A DNA stretch of 64,000 nt from Anastatus disparis (GCA_017163975.1 JAFFSR010000008.1:1063501-1127500), one strand, 5' to 3'. Counted from the first letter of the stretch, positions 1 through 11,670 are shown. Program-made: numbers and translations. The notes: a model not told the origin generated them from the sequence alone.

Positions 1-170
1 GAATACTTAGACTAAAATACAAACATGAAACGATTAGTATTATAAGCATCTAAATGTATAATTCTTTCAAATAGGTTTAAAATGTGTCTAAGCGGTCCCT
101 CAAATGCTTAAGTCAGTTTTACGCTAAATAATAAAAAATCAATTGTATAACGTGCATTAATTCTATACCT

Positions 171-914
171 GTATACACTGTCTGTGTCAACAGTTAGTTT
201 TTTCGATAATCGTTTATTTTTCTCGGTAGACAGTGTTGATTCAATTTTTAACTTGGTAACTTATTAGATAATACTAAAACAATTATTTTGAACTTTGTTT
301 CATTCAGATATAATAAATTATTAAATAGTTATAGCATTTTGAATTTAATGACTTTCACGCAAATCCAATGCAATCCAATGCAATTATAAAAAACTGTGCC
401 AAAGATTCAAAAATGATTTTATTTGACAACAACAAAGTTTATTTTGTTCAGTTTAAAATTAAGAATCTAGTGACTGGGATAGAATTTCGATTTTTATTTT
501 TTATTCAAATTTATTGTTAATTTTCTGTGAAAAAAATGTATATCTCTCAGACGATACTCATTATTTTATTGTCGAAAATTGGTAATGAATTTGAATAGAA
601 AATAAAAATCAAAAATCTATGCATTCAACAGATTCTAAATTTTAAACTGAACAAAATAAACTTTGTTACTGTCAAATAAAATCAATTTTGAAACTTAAGC
701 ACTGGTTTTTATAATTGCATTGGATTTGTGTGGAAGTTATAAAATTCAAAATGCTATAACTAATTGATAAATTATTATATTTAAATGAAACAAAGTCTAA
801 ACTAATTGTTTTGATATTATCTAATAAGTTGCTAAGCTAAAAAATTAATAAATCTTCCCTACCAAAGAATATAATCGATTATCGAAAAAACTAACTTTTG
901 ACACAGACTGTATA
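171..914. repeat. Foldback (palindromic) element, about 745 bp
   Basis: The two halves are imperfect inverted copies meeting near 542. TCTGTGTCAACAGTTAG at 181 is answered by CTAACTTTTGACACAGA near 892. CAATGCAATTATAAAAA near 377 is answered on the other strand near 705-725, and the AACAAAGTTTATTTTGTTCA stretch near 431 near 645-665. There is no coding capacity. This is the form of a non-autonomous foldback or long-TIR MITE; I saw no clear target-site duplication and the family is unknown. Confidence 0.8.
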
Positions 915-1849
915 GCCAATACACCCTTAAGTATGACTCAAAACTTGAGTATAGTTACTTGAGTATCAGCTGTTTCTTCAATTGAGTGCTACATGTAGAG
1001 GTTATTACAGTTAGTTATGAAACAAAATCACACAGATAAGATATTTGTCGGTAAAGATGTAACACTTAATCGAATGTATATTTAAACTCAAACAATCAAC
1101 GAGTGATTTGCAAAAAAATGTATGTACATTTATTTAGTACGTTATTTCGCATGAAGTACTAGATGGATTTGCTCAGCATTTTGCACACAATTTAGTTCCG
1201 TTTGTTGGAAGGGGTGAAACTATTGAGAATTGTTTTTGATGTCGTAGTTTTGATTCAATATCTATTTTGATAATTTACAAAAATTCTATTTTTTAAAATC
1301 TTTTTCTTGTCAATATTAATATTTTATTTGAATTCAAATGGGTCTTAATTTAATTTTGATTGAAAGAGATTAATGGCTTTTGTAACTACTTGAATAAATA
1401 TAATTTAAGTAAATATGATAATTCTTTAATGAATTTCTAATAGAATTTGAAATAATTACAACATATTGGATATTGTTTCAAAAGTATATTAGTAATACAC
1501 AAAAAATTTTACGCTATTATTCAATGAATATTTGCTCTGATAAATTATTAAAATTATTTATATGATAAAGTAACTTTTTAAAATCAGTAGTAAATTTCAT
1601 TGATTTCTATATTAATATATTGAAGAATTAATATACCGAAAAAAATTCAGTTATTCAATTTAAAGATATATTATTTTACTATTAAAATATATACGTCTTC
1701 AAATTTATAACATAAAATGATTAGATTAGCATTATACCTGAATGAGATAAATATTCTATAAATAATTTGTTCTCTGAATCAATGAGTATAAATGTTACTA
1801 TTAACATTTTTTTTAATTGCAAACAAATATTTTATTAGAATTTTTCTGT
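915..1849. other. AT-rich stretch, nothing recognised
   Basis: Strongly AT-rich sequence without a credible ORF, tandem repeat or inverted repeat that I can see. It may be old repeat or unique intergenic DNA. Confidence 0.5.
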
Positions 1850-2229
1850 GATAAAAATTGGACCTGAAATTCGTCTTTATAACATTAATTTTAATTAACT
1901 AATAATAAATGCTAAAATTTGTTTTAATTTTTATTCCTCTATAACTTTAGAAAAAAATAATATTTTGGGATGCTATAAGCGATAATTCGAAAGAATTTGA
2001 GCTCAACTTTCATTTAAAAAAAGGTTCAGGCTTCTAGCTATCAATGCTAATGAATTATAAGCGATTGAAAATCTAGTAACTTTTATAGTGATTTTCTTTA
2101 TTTGCCTGCAACTAGAGAAATATTGAGTGTTAGAACCTAGTACCTTGGCTTTTTTCATATTTCTATATCTAAAATCATCTCCCAAAATTTGAGCAGGATC
2201 GGCGTCCCAATACCCTGACACTCTCCTTG
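1850..2229 (+). repeat. Solo right arm of the 53.3-kb foldback family
   Basis: This block matches the right half of the foldback element at 53284-53947. Shared strings include GAGCTCAACTTTCATTTAAA, AGTGATTTTCTTTA and GAAATATTGAGTGTT. It ends at the same kind of terminus (ACTCTCCTTG) followed by TTA. The inverted left arm expected upstream is absent. The reverse-strand ORF across it (2003-2221) is an accident of the repeat and not a gene. Confidence 0.75.
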
Positions 2230-3599
2230 TTAGTAAAAACTTTTTTTTTTATTACAAGTTATAAATAGTGTGATTCAGGGAGAGTGAGCATTCTATTTAT
2301 AACAGTACAGATGAATAATATAAATGTGAATTACAGGTAAATGATCACATTCTATTATAGACTTAGCAGATGATAGACACTGACTTGAATTTTATTTCTC
2401 CTGTCTTGTTGAAATTAAAGTACCTATTGATCTATATTCTTAAGTTAAGTTTTAGAAAATGATTGATTCTGATTCTTGCTGTATTTTTTTAGAGTACCTT
2501 ATTTTATTCACATTGGTAAATAATATCCTCATTTTATGAAAATTGATTTTCATTTTTATTTGAATTTATCCAATGATGTGACAACAATAATTGAATTTAA
2601 TCATGTATAAAAACTTAGGAGCCATTTGTAATTAAAATAATTAAAATCAGCATGTCACAGACATTAGTATATGTTAATATTAAATTAATTCATTCTCTTT
2701 GTCAGTGATATACGATTAAACTCATGTCAGTTTTAGATGTATTGATATACCATATATTTTGAGGTTTTACAAGTCGAAATCCCCATAAAATATATTTATC
2801 ACTTCTACGTTCATCCATAACAATCTTCAAAATTATTTTTACTTTAATTACAATAAATATATACTAATAACATGGAAATGCAGTTTCTTAAACAATTATA
2901 AGATTTTTTCAACTTATCATTGATACGATGATTTCATAAATAAACACATTTATTTTCAACTTTTATCCCACTTCAATGTAACACAGATTCGATAATTCTG
3001 AAATTGAGTGATCAATTCGAAAAAAAGTGAATTAACTAATTTCAATACAATTTGCGTAGTATCATTTTGCAAATTATTTTGAAATAATTTCAAGTTTAAA
3101 ACTTATGAAACTAATCTAAAAATCACATTTTTTATTATTTTTAATTACATTTTTATTTTTTCCAAGGGATCGCCAGGGATGTCCACTGTAAAATTTTTAG
3201 GCCATATTTATGGATATATTACCTGCTTTGATGAGTTTTTTGTACATGGGATCATTGTTCGAAACCTTGAACAGTGGTATTTCAATGTTTTAAATGACTT
3301 TAGCTCAGCGGATGGCTACATTAGCACTTATGAATTATTTTTTTCTCAAAATTTAGAATATTTTGAACAAAAAAGTTTTTTAGTAATATATTCTTAAAAC
3401 GCAACCCAACTGAGTAATTTAAGCCTAAAATCAGTCAAAAATGTCAAAAATATGGTTTTAGCCCAACTTTGAAGCCTTGTAGCTCTGAAAATATGTACTA
3501 AAGAGATCTATAAAAATTTTGAGTGGTCCATAATATGGAAAAGAACCATTATACCAATTTTTAGCTGAAAAGAATTTTTCGCTCTTCGATTTGGCAGAG
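2230..3599. other. AT-rich stretch, one unassigned small ORF
   Basis: Mostly AT-rich with no recognisable gene. A 72-codon ORF lies at 3179-3397 (+). Its product shows no domain or motif I recognise, and its base use is like its surroundings, so it is probably chance. The segment 3430-3590 has the look of a decayed repeat. Confidence 0.4.
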
Positions 3600-3710
3600 A
3601 ATGGGCGATATATATATCCATGTATATCCATGTATGTGTATGTGTGTAAGTGTATGTGCGTATGTGTATATGTGCATAGGTGTAGGTGCAAGTGTGTGAG
3701 TGTATATATA
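3600..3710 (+). repeat. TATG/GTGTATGTG microsatellite, left half of split repeat
   Basis: Runs of TGTATGTG and GTGTATATG end in GGTGTAGGTGCAAGTGTG, immediately before the mariner-like element. The same run occurs at 8690-8810. With 6537-7030 it forms one repeat copy split by the transposon. Confidence 0.75.
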
Positions 3711-4140
3711 CGGGGTGTTCCAAAAGAATGGATCCCCCTGAGCAACTTTTCAGGGGCGCGTTTCCCGAGAAAATGTTTTAGACAAAAATTGTTAGGTTTG
3801 ATCCAAGGAATCAACAGATAACCTTTGCTTCGACCTCAAAGTTATTTTTCAAGTCTTTTTCTATGTTGAATTCTTTTTTTTAATGGAAACCCCTTATTTT
3901 GACTCCTTAAATGAAGAGATCGGGAAATTTTACGTCCAAATACATATTTGACCGTGGGTCAAAATTACCCACTAAGGGTCAAATGGAGGTCATTTGAAGT
4001 TAAGATGGAAAAATTAAAGCGGATCGTATTGTAAGAAAAATTACAGGACGCAGTCGTACAGTTTGGTTTGATATGGTTCGAGGAATTGATAGGTGACCTT
4101 GGCTTTGACCCCAAAGTTATTTCTTGAGTTTATTTCAAGC
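3711..4140 (+). repeat. Left long terminal inverted repeat of the mariner-like element
   Basis: It is inverted relative to 5975-6536. It starts CGGGGTGTTCCAAAAGAATG. Two internal subunits are each marked by a 'GACC..AAAGTTATTT' string, near 3828 and near 4092. Confidence 0.8.
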
Positions 4141-4607
4141 TCTATTTTTTTGTATTTGAAGATATAATATTATAACTTTAGCAGGTATATTTAAACTTCA
4201 GTAGGGTATATGTAGCTGATCTCAGTATAACCAGAGTCACGACGAGGACGCGTCAGCTTTTTAATCCATTTTCTTTTTTTTTTTTTAATTTTTTATAATT
4301 TTTTATAATTTTACTTTTTAATATTTTTTTCATTTCATATTCTTAAACAATTTGATTTAAATATTTTTTTTTTTTTTTATTGTACTGTAATTTTTTGTAA
4401 TTTTATTTTCTGAGATTTGCTTTTACTGTATGTCATTCTTAATATATTTATAACTTTTGTATTTAATTTTTATAATAATGATAAGCAGAGTGTAATAGAT
4501 TTAAATAAATTATCAGTTTTTTCATGTATTTATTCTTTCTTTTTTAGTTCATGTTCAAACTGTCTTCCGTTTTTGACTTGACAGTAACCTAGACGATAGT
4601 AAAATGA

Positions 4608-5549
4608 TTAAACTGCACTTTGAATAGCATCTTGGTCGATTGAAACAGCCACTCCAACAATACGACGCTGCTGTCCATCTAAATTTGCAGGTTGTGACAC
4701 ATAAACTCTACTTTTTAAGTAGCTCCACAAAAAGCAGTCGAGTGGGGACAGATCAGGTGATTATGCAGGCCATTGAACGGCGCCTCTTCTTCCTATCCAT
4801 CGTCCATTAAAGACTTGATCTAAGTATGTGCTCACGTTTCGCGCATAATGTGGTGCAGCACCATCTTGCTGAAAATAAATATTACCCATATTTTCACCAG
4901 TAATAACCTGTATAGCTGGTATTATTTGGTTTCTTAACATTTCTTCATAATTTTCGGCAGTCAAATTCCCTTCAATAAAAAAAGGATCGATTAAAGTATT
5001 ATTAATCATACCTGCCCAAACATCTAACTTTTGAGGGTATTACATGTTCGCTTCCAACATCAATAAGTTAGGTGCAGCATTTATTCTATTCATCATTAAC
5101 TCACAGAATTCGAGTCTACGATCAGGATCGTCTTCATTCAATTCTTGAACTAAATGAATTTTATATGGATGAAAGATATTTCTTTTTAATATTTGGTGTA
5201 CGGAACCTATTCCAATTTCATGTTTAGTAGCTACACGACGGATAGATGTATGCTGGTTTTCAACAACAGACAATGTTACATTTAATGAGACTTCTCTATT
5301 TGCTGCAGTTTCAGGTCTTTTAGATTTAGGTCGATCTTTAACAGTACCAGTTATTTCAAAGCGTGTTATAGTTTTTCCCACAGTTGCCCTTGAAATACCT
5401 GTAACATTAACCCTAAAAGTATTATTAAATAAAGTTGCTACCTCGTTATGCGATCGATATCTGTCTCCCCAACCCCTCATCACAAGAATAGTAACGCGAT
5501 TGCGTTCAGTTAGACGGTTCATTTTTTTCAAGACAGAAATTTGAAGCAA
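4608..5549 (-). pseudogene. DD41D-type mariner transposase, broken by two stops
   Basis: A cut-and-paste transposase of the IS630-Tc1-mariner superfamily. The first piece (5549-5040, 169 codons) is the N-terminal helix-turn-helix DNA-binding part: RNRVTILVMRGWGDRYRSHN, then SRATVGKTITRF and RPKSKRPE. A TAA at 5040-5042 interrupts it in frame, just before YPQKLDVWAG. The next open piece (5009-4764) carries FQQDGAAPHYA with the second catalytic Asp and ends at WPA with a TAA (4761-4763), where related proteins usually have Arg. The frame then continues as SPDLSPLDCFLW with the third Asp and stops at 4608. Forty-one residues lie between the second and third Asp, which suggests the DD41D (rosa-like) group. 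The first catalytic DE motif is not visible where expected (around LLMLEANM), so the core is also damaged. About 310 codons remain. Confidence 0.85.
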
Positions 5550-5785
5550 AAATTCTAATTTTTATGAATAAGTAAAAAAAATTTGCTTAGTTTAACTTAA
5601 ACCAGTGTTCGAAAATTGTGTAAAATAAAAAAAAATTTATAGCAGATAAATCAAGAAGTTCATAAGTTTCACCGAAATTACTTTAATCAAATAATAATGT
5701 ACATGTTTAATACAATAAAGTAACATCAAGAACGTAAAAAGCTGTTATTATTTAACATGCCATAATTTGATAACAAATAATAAAT

Positions 5786-5935
5786 ACTGTGTCTGTGTGT
5801 CCATTTATCTTTGTGTCTGTTTGTCTTTGTGTCTGTTTATCTTTGCGTCTGTTTGTCTTTATGTCTGTTTGTCTTTGTGTCTGTTTGTCTTTGTGTCTGT
5901 TTGTCTTTGTGTCTGTTTGTCTTTGCGTCTGTGTA
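5786..5935 (+). repeat. 16-bp minisatellite inside the mariner-like element
   Basis: About nine tandem copies of TTTGTCTTTGTGTCTG with small variations. Because 16 is not a multiple of 3, the repeat is open in several frames and yields spurious Cys/Val-rich ORFs. Confidence 0.9.
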
Positions 5936-5974
5936 TTTCATAATGCAATCTTCTCACAGTTCCGTCTTTAAACT

Positions 5975-6536
5975 TCAAATAACCTTAATGTAACCCCTAG
6001 GGGGTAATTTTGATCCAGGGTCAAATACGTATCTGGACGTGAAATTTCCCGATCTTTTCATTTGCGGGGTCAAAGTTAGAGTTTTCTTAAAAAAAAAAAA
6101 AATTTGACTTCAAAATAACCTTGAAAAATAACTTTGGGGTCAAAGCCAAGGTCATCTGTCAATTCCCTTGACCATATTGAACCAAACTGTACGACTGCGT
6201 TCTGTAACTTATCTTATAACACGATCTGCTTTAAATTTTCCGTCTAAACTTCAAATGACCTTCATGTGACCCCAAGGGTATGATTTTGACCTATGGCTAA
6301 ATACGTATCTGTACGTAAAATTTCTTGATCTCTTCATTTCTGGAATCAAAATTAGGGGGTTCCTTTAAAAAAAAAATATGAATTTGAAATAAATTCAAAA
6401 AATAACTTTGGGGTAAAAGCCAAGGTCATCTGTTGATTCTTTGGTTCAAACCTAACAACTTTTATCTGAAAGATTTTCTCGGAAAATGCGATCCTGAAAA
6501 GTTATACAAGGGTATCCATTCTTTTGGAACACCTGG
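5975..6536 (-). repeat. Right long terminal inverted repeat of the mariner-like element
   Basis: It is the inverted partner of 3711-4140 and ends CTTTTGGAACACCTGG at 6536. Two tandem subunits (about 5975-6230 and 6230-6536) both hold TTTGGGGTCAAAGCCAAGG-like or TTTGGGGTAAAAGCCAAGG-like strings. Confidence 0.8.
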
Positions 6537-7030
6537 TATATGTGACAATTATGCAAACGATATTTTCGGGAGAAAAAAAGGCTTAATTCTACACAATTAT
6601 ATAATGGTAGTAATATAATATGAGATTATATATAAGTAATATAATAAAGTAATAACGGAGACAATGAGAAGGAGACGGAGACGGTGATGGAGAGACGGAA
6701 ACGGAGAGACGACGACGGAGACCCAGTGACGGAAAGACGGTGATGGAAAGACGGAGACGGAGGGACGGAGAGACTGAGACAGACAGACGGAGACGGAGAA
6801 ACAGAGACGGAGAAACGGAAACGGAGAGACGGAGGTAGAGGGACAAAGAGACTGGGACAGACAGACAGAGAAACGGAGACGAAGGAGCGGAGACAAAGAG
6901 ACGAAGACGGAGATGCGAAGACAGATAGACGGAAACGGAGATACGGAGATGGAAAAACGGAGAGTCGGAGACAAAGATATGGAGATAAAGAGGTAAATGT
7001 TCTGTATGTGTACGTGCATATTGTATAATA
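6537..7030 (+). repeat. Right half of the split repeat, with GGAGAC minisatellite
   Basis: It continues the repeat interrupted by the transposon: GACAATTATGCAA, then TAATATAATAAAGTAATAACG, then a purine-rich (GGAGAC)n-like array at about 6655-6985, then AATGTTCTGTATGTGTACGTG. The same order of blocks occurs at 8811-9060, with a shorter purine array. The reverse-strand Ser/Leu/Arg-rich ORFs across it are repeat artefacts. Confidence 0.8.
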
Positions 7031-8374
7031 GCATCCCCCGTCTCGACTTCGCCCGCGCAACAGTTGGGCAGAAGTCAGTAGGTATAGAAATAGAATCTCA
7101 ATAACTATTATTTATTAAATTGTACTCTTACAAATTTCGGAATACACAACATTTTTTGTTTGTGAACCATGTGATAATAGAATGAATTTTCATTTAAAAT
7201 AATTTTTTTTTGTAGAAAAAATAGGCATTGAATTTTTTTTTTATTTTTCGATATATGTTCAATTTAGTACCAATAAGTCAAAAAATATATTCAAATTGAC
7301 GATAGGAAATTTTTTTAGTAAATCAAAATCGTGAGAGATATTCATTAATAAATATGAATGTTCAACAATGATAGGGAATAAGTGCAATAAAAATTTACTG
7401 CCGATAAGCTGTTTGCATTATCCTCGCGATATAAGTACCTATACCGTGCTAATCTAGTAGAGTGAACGGCAAAACAGGTCGCCACCTATTGAGAAGTGAA
7501 CAAAGTGTCATTTTTAATAAAAAACTCGTAAGTTATTAAAATTAAAATTACATGAAAAAAGTACAAAATAATTTAATTTTTATCTTTAAAAATGACCAAA
7601 AATAAAATCAATTAAAAAATTTTTGAAAAATAATTACATTGAAAAAAGATTTTTTTTTTTCCATAATTATGTCGATTTTAGTAAACATAAACTAAAAATG
7701 ACAATTAAACCTTCAGCATTTTTCTTGAATAAAATCGGTAAATATATATAATATTGAAAAAATGTATTTTTTCCGAAAATTTGCTGAAATATTTGTTTGA
7801 AAATATCACAGGATGATAAAATCAACGTTATTTGCGATTTTGTTAATAAATGAAAAAAAATTTATTTGTATAAAAATGTTTAAGTTTTATAAACATCAAG
7901 TTTCTTGAAAAATTTATGAGAAATTGTATTTTGAATAAAATTAACGTGATTTGAAAGCGGGTCAAATATCTTATATTTTTTGTTAATATATTTGGAATAG
8001 AATTTTTAGAAAAAATCGCAAATCATACATAATTATTTGTTATTTTTAAAATTATTTAATTAACCATGAAGGGTTGAATCCTCATGTATAAGCCAAAAAA
8101 TATTTGAGGAATAAAAAATTTCCTTAAATAAAATATAAAATTTTTTCCAAAGTTAAAAAAATTGTCTAATTTTTTATTCTGACTAATAGAATAGGAAAAT
8201 ATTTCATTAAATAATCCGAGGTAATATTACTCTGTGATTAGAGAATATGCAATAAAAATTCATTGTGTTGAAGTTACGGAATATCATAGGTGTATAAGTA
8301 TTTCTACCGTACCAGTTTTATAAAGTAAAAGACAAAATCGGTCGCCACCTATTGGGCAATCAAGAAAAGTAGCA
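7031..8374. other. AT-rich stretch with two diverged copies of one motif block
   Basis: No gene is recognisable. A block holding GTCGCCACCTATT occurs at about 7479 and again at 8341. Both copies have similar upstream context (GCAATAAAAATTT/C, then TATAAGTA..TACCGT), so they look like two diverged copies of one repeat about 860 bp apart. Confidence 0.45.
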
Positions 8375-8625
8375 AGGATAGAGCATGTTAACCGCAGAAC
8401 GCCGAAAAAAGTAGTACCTATTCCCTACGCGTTAAGATCTAGATCTATATTTATTTTATTGCAATTATTGATTTAAAAAGTAATTATTACATAGCCTATG
8501 ACACTCGTCACATTATAAAGAATTTAAATTTAAAATTTGAAAACGATCGGTTCAGTAGTTTTTGAGATAATTAAGAACATTCAAACAAACGCTGTCCTTT
8601 TATATAATAGTAAGATGTGTTTATA
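8375..8625 (+). repeat. 3' end of a non-LTR retroposon (RTE/SINE type)
   Basis: The string GATCGGTTCAGTAGTTTTTG followed by AGATAATTAAGAACATTCAA and CTTTTATATAATAG has the layout of the 3' untranslated tails of insect RTE-type LINEs and the SINEs that share them. A microsatellite (TATG-type) follows directly, as is common after such tails. No reverse-transcriptase coding is attached, so it is a 5'-truncated copy or a SINE. Confidence 0.55.
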
Positions 8626-9150
8626 TATGTGCGTATGTGTTCATGTGTATAAGTGTATGTGCTTATGTGACATGTATGTGTGAAAATGTACATGGGAATA
8701 TATATATATATATATACACATATATGTGTATGTGTGTATGTATGCATGTAAATGTGCGTATGTATATGTATATGTGTGCATATGTGTAGGTGCAAGTGTG
8801 CGTGTACATATATATGAGACAATTATGCAAGTGATATTCCCGAGAGAAAAAAGGCCTAATTCTTCACATTAATATACTGGTAGTTATATAAGATTATATA
8901 TAAATAATATAATAAAGTAATAACGGAGGCGGAGATGAAGAGACAGAGATGGAGATAAAGATACGGAGACGGCCAGACGGAGACGGGGAGATGGAGAGGA
9001 AGAAAGAGAGACGGAGTGGCGTAGATGGAGAGGAAAATGTTCTGTATGTGTACGTGCATATGTGTATATGTGTATGTGTATGTGTGTATGTGTATGTGTG
9101 CATGTGTTTATGTGTATAAGTGTATGTATTTATGTAACATGTATATGTGA
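8626..9150 (+). repeat. Second copy of the split repeat, with an unoccupied mariner site
   Basis: A TATG/GTGTATG microsatellite (8626-8810) is followed by GAGACAATTATGCAAG, TAATAAAGTAATAACGGAGG, a short purine array and AATGTTCTGTATGTGTACGTG. Collinear with 3600-3710 plus 6537-7030 but lacking the transposon; the TA at 8811-8812 corresponds to the insertion point. Confidence 0.75.
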
Positions 9151-9152
9151 TA

Positions 9153-9510
9153 GAAATTTTTCAACAAAAAACAAAACGGACTTCGAAAAAATGCACTACA
9201 GTTACAAATAATTTATGATCTTCAATAATTATACGCCTACTACGCGTCTAACTTTACACATGTGTAGACAATATATATTATAGATTATCTAATTATTTGT
9301 AAACAGCACAAATAAATTATATTTTTTTGAATATTAAAAAGAAAATTTGTTTGTGCTGTTTACAAATAATTAGATAATCTATAATGTATTTGCTACACAT
9401 GTATTAAGTTAGATGCGTAGAATGCGTATAATTATTGAAAATCATAAATTATTTGTAACTGTTTAGTGCATTTCTTTGAAGTTCGTTTTGTTTTTTGTTA
9501 AAAAATTTTC
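9153..9510. repeat. Foldback element, family A copy 1
   Basis: The arms are inverted: AGTTACAAATAATTTATGAT near 9200 pairs with its complement near 9440-9460, and AATTATTTGTAAACAGCACA near 9290 with TGTGCTGTTTACAAATAATT near 9353. The outer ends read as A-rich to ACTTCGAAAAAATGCAC and the reverse. No coding. Two relatives are at 9687-10145 and 33126-33635. Confidence 0.85.
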
Positions 9511-9686
9511 ATTTTTTATTCAATTTATTTATATTCTTTATAATTCGTACAATATAATGTACAGCAATAAATAATTATCCATCTATCTTTCTCCTTCTTA
9601 TATGTTATAAAGGCAGCCTAGAATAGAGGGGATAGTGTCTATTCTTCTTTGTTTAGCGGTTACAACTAGAATTATAGAACTCATAT

Positions 9687-10145
9687 AAAAATTTTTTAAC
9701 AAAATACAAAACCAATTTAAAAAAAATGCACTCAACAGTTACAAATAATTTATGATCTTCAATAATTATACGCATACTACGCATCTAACTTAACACATGT
9801 GTAGCAAATATATATTAGATTATCTCATTATTTGTAAACAGCTCAAACAAGTTATTTTTTTTTTAATCCACAAAAAAATATTTTCGATATCGGCGTCAAA
9901 TTTTACATCTGTGCAGAACAGTTCAACAACTTGACGCTGACCTCGAAAATATTTGTTCGTGAATTGAAAAAAATATAATTTCTTTGTGCTGTTTTCAAAT
10001 AATTAGATAATCTATATTGTATTTTCTACACATGTGTTAAGTTAGATGTATAGTATGCGTATAATTATTGAAAATCATAAATTATTTGTAACTGTTTAAT
10101 GCAGTTTTTTTAAGTCGGTTTTGTTTTTTGTAAAAAAACTTTTGT
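9687..10145. repeat. Foldback element, family A copy 2
   Basis: Same arms as 9153-9510 (ACAGTTACAAATAATTTATG, ACACATGTGTAGCAAATATA). The loop has a second nested inverted repeat around TATTTTCGATATCGGCGTCA near 9882, answered near 9925-9965. Copy 2 is directly followed by the GA-tailed block at 10190-10480. Confidence 0.82.
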
Positions 10146-10189
10146 TCAAAGTCGGTTTTTTTTTGTTAAAATTTTTTTTTTGTTAAAGA

Positions 10190-10480
10190 ATTTTTACTTT
10201 CTATTTTTTAGTGAATCTTTTTACTGAAAGCGCAAATATAGGTAGAACTACCAATTACGCCTGACTTTCGTTATTAATTCATAACCCATGCATTAGTACA
10301 CTATATTAAGCAATGTATAGGAAAAAAGAGAGAAGGCTCAATGGTACAGTGTCGTTGTGTGTGGATGTATACATATTCAAGCTAAGGTAAGAGAGGGAGA
10401 GGAGAATGAGAGAGAGAGAAAGAGAGAAACAGAGAGAGAGAGAGACAGAGAGAGAGTATAGCAGGTGAAGTATAAGAGAG
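10190..10480 (-). repeat. GA-tailed repeat block (second copy at 32732-33115, inverted)
   Basis: GCAAATATAGGTAGA, TTATTAATTCATAACCCATG and CAGTGTCGTTGTGTGTGG run into TATTCAAGCTAAGGTAAGAG and a GAGA microsatellite. The same sequence in the opposite orientation lies at 32935-33115, next to a long (TC)n. The reverse ORF through it (10306-10536) is a low-complexity artefact. Confidence 0.8.
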
Positions 10481-10554
10481 GTAAATGAGAAAACGAAACA
10501 CCCGGTTTTTCTTAATTTCATGATTCGCTTATACAAACCGAATATTGAACCAAT

Positions 10555-10680
10555 AATTATAGGACACGTATGGGACCTTTCTGCAAACTTCCTCCATCAG
10601 ATAAAAAAAAGTTTTCGTGAGTCGGTTTAGAAATGACGGAGTTATGAGATAACAGACATAAGAAAAAGGAAATGTATGTA
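10555..10680 (+). repeat. Retroposon-like 3' tail
   Basis: The string CTTTCTGCAAACTTCCTCCA, then GTGAGTCGGTTTAGAAATGA and GGAGTTATGAGATAACAGAC, resembles the 'cannot exclude a LINE/SINE 3' UTR' type of tail seen at 8375-8625. No coding sequence is attached. Confidence 0.35.
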
Positions 10681-11670
10681 ATAACGTTCATTTCTTAATA
10701 GAATGTTAACGGTGTAAAACTAAAAATGTAGTAGTTTTAAGAATATAGATCAAAATAAAAAAAAATTCTTTTACAGATTCGATACTTATGAATTTAATAA
10801 ATCTTAAAATGGTTGTAGCTCTGCTCCTATGATACCTACACACTTTTAATAGGGCTTAAATTCAGGATTTTTATATCACTTTCGATTTTTCGTAATGTAT
10901 AAAGGTTTTGTATCACCAAATTGGATCAGTTCAAGTCAGAAGTAGTAAATGTATTAACTTATTTAAAATGAAGAATACTGCATTTTCAATGATCTAGATG
11001 AAGGTGTCAAAGGTCCGGGCCAAGAAATTTTCCTTAAGAGAATTGTTATACATGCATATAACATCTTTTCAATAAATTTTCGTGAAAATTGAAGTTTGTA
11101 GAAAAAAGTTATAAACCCTCAAAAATGGCAAAAATCGCGATTTTAACAAAAAGCTTATTTTTTAAATATCTATATCTTGGCTTTCTTTACACCGATTTCC
11201 ATTCAGCAGGGCTTCTTTGAAAGGTTTTGAAAATATCTTTAATATAGGACTTATAAAAAGTGTTTTCGTTAATTTGTTCGGTTTTATCGGCGATTTTAAG
11301 ATGGTCGAATTTTTTAAGAATTCAAATTAAATCTTTTGTTGAAATTCAGTTGCCATAAATAGAGATTAATATTTAAAAATATAAATAAATCATGAAATAT
11401 ACTAGACATTATAGCTAAAGAATTGAAATCGGTAAAGTAAAATCGGTTAACATTGAGTTGAAATATAAACTTTCAAAAAAGAGGTAAAAAAGGACCATTT
11501 TTTGACATTAAAGGGATCATAGCTCTAGCTATCTGAGGCTACTAGAGGACTGAAATTTTCACCGTAACGTTTTTTCATCAGGCACAGCAACATACTATAG
11601 TTTGGTGAAAATCTCAGGATCCCCTCTAACGAAATTTTGCAAAAAGTATTAACATCGCTCATATATATTT
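10681..11670. other. AT-rich stretch, probably old repeat, nothing assigned
   Basis: No ORF of note. The style of sequence (AAATCGCGATTTT, ATAGCTCTAGCTATCTGAGG) suggests decayed interspersed repeats, but I found no second copy in the window. Confidence 0.4.

Larger units (their letters stand above)
3711..6536 (-). mobile_element. Mariner/IS630-type DNA transposon, degenerate
   Basis: The element is bounded by inverted ends starting CGGGGTGTTCCAAAAGAATG on the left and, on the other strand, CCAGGTGTTCCAAAAGAATG on the right. TA dinucleotides flank it at 3709-3710 and 6537-6538, the TA target duplication of this superfamily. The terminal repeats are long, roughly 430-560 bp. Each arm contains two related subunits carrying a GACCTTGGCTTTGACC-type motif. 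A minus-strand transposase pseudogene sits inside, together with a 16-bp minisatellite between the transposase start and the right arm. It is about 2.83 kb, long for a mariner because of the arms. Two in-frame stops in the transposase make it non-autonomous. Confidence 0.88.

Noticed and set aside
5789..5993. Cys/Val-rich short ORFs
   Set aside because: 16-bp minisatellite read in overlapping frames.
6589..7060. Ser/Leu/Arg-rich reverse ORFs of up to 145 codons
   Set aside because: Translations of the GGAGAC minisatellite in three frames; no domain.
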